Assembly: GCA_036389195.1 (NCBI GenBank) | Contig: DASVQH010000179.1 | Location: forward strand, 1-13,464 | DNA: 13,464 nucleotides | Source of the DNA: JACCYI01 sp036389195 | GTDB taxonomy: Bacteria > Actinomycetota > Thermoleophilia > Solirubrobacterales > Solirubrobacteraceae | Direction: 5' to 3' | In this document: in pieces, positions 13,304 through 13,464 of the stretch | Layout: the number at the start of each line of letters is the position of its first letter | Numbering within the stretch: the first letter of the stretch is position 1 | Program-made: the position numbers and the translations under genes | The notes under the pieces: model-generated | The model's database searches: none | What the model saw: only the letters and a program-made list of their open reading frames with translations | What the model was told of the DNA's origin: nothing

Positions 13304-13464
13304 ATGCGGGTGGGCGTCCTCGCCTCGGGCGCCGGGACGAACCTCCAGGCGATCCTCGACCGCCTGCACCGGCCCCCGGCCGCTGCCGCCGAGGGCGCCG
13401 CCCCCGGGGGGCCCGGCGGCGAGGGGTCCGCGCCCGCTGCGCCCGGCGCCGTCGAGGTCGTCGC
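13304..13464 (+). CDS. purN: Phosphoribosylglycinamide formyltransferase (GART), 5' part only
   Basis: PurN transfers a formyl group from 10-formyltetrahydrofolate to GAR, the third step of purine synthesis. Only 53 codons lie in the window. The first 22 residues are diagnostic: MRVGVLASGAGTNLQAILD is the opening strand and phosphate-binding loop of the family (consensus VLxSGxGTNLQAII). A strand reading VEVV resumes at residue 50, where the family has a V-x-VVA strand. Between them is a 26-residue Ala/Gly/Pro/Glu low-complexity stretch (about 24-49) that most family members lack. The gene runs off the right edge, so catalytic residues (the conserved Asn, His and Asp farther on) cannot be checked. 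Expression is probably coupled to recQ through the four-base gap and the ribosome binding site inside recQ. Confidence 0.9.
   Translation, partial: MRVGVLASGAGTNLQAILDRLHRPPAAAAEGAAPGGPGGEGSAPAAPGAVEVV

Noticed and set aside
11305..13305. 666-codon minus-strand open frame opposite recQ
   Set aside because: It is a shadow of RecQ codons. It is low in complexity and has no recognisable domain.

Overview
The window is very GC-rich DNA (about three quarters G+C by eye, with nearly all codons ending in G or C). It carries housekeeping genes in compact units and one accessory secreted-protein gene. The gene styles suggest a high-GC actinobacterial lineage, most likely Thermoleophilia/Solirubrobacterales. 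These styles are an actinobacterial-type PurQ N-terminus, separate PurS/PurQ/PurL subunits, a secreted repeat protein with an FN3-like tail, and many start codons without a Shine-Dalgarno sequence. The lineage is an inference from style, not from a marker gene. I see no tRNA, rRNA, IS element, phage gene or CRISPR array.

Layout, left to right. Bases 1-86 hold a strong hairpin, probably the end of an upstream gene, and then the promoter region of an M24 metallopeptidase (87-1193). A hairpin separates that gene from a tightly overlapping purine operon, purC-purS-purQ-purL (1269-5300). After a short spacer comes a lone secreted protein of unknown function (5367-6920). A 244-bp spacer with unexplained nested inverted repeats leads into purF (7165-8661). 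PurF converges on a molybdate ABC transporter operon read leftward, modA-modB-modC (11312 down to 8658). The purF and modC stop codons share one CTAG inside a hairpin. Divergent from modA is recQ (11422-13299), followed 4 bases later by the start of purN, which runs off the right edge.

Function. PurF makes phosphoribosylamine from PRPP and glutamine. PurN formylates GAR. PurS/PurQ/PurL form the three-part FGAM synthase. PurC makes SAICAR. The window therefore supplies most of the early and middle steps of IMP synthesis, but in three pieces, and purM, often found next to purF or purN, is absent between them. The mod operon and recQ occupy that interval.

No clearly new multi-gene system is visible. 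The best leads are small. They are the structured purF leader with two mutually exclusive pairings, the shared stop/hairpin between purF and modC, a PurS tail that looks like translated spacer DNA, a low-complexity insertion in PurN, a two-turn direct repeat between modA and recQ, and apparent leaderless starts at several transcription-unit heads.
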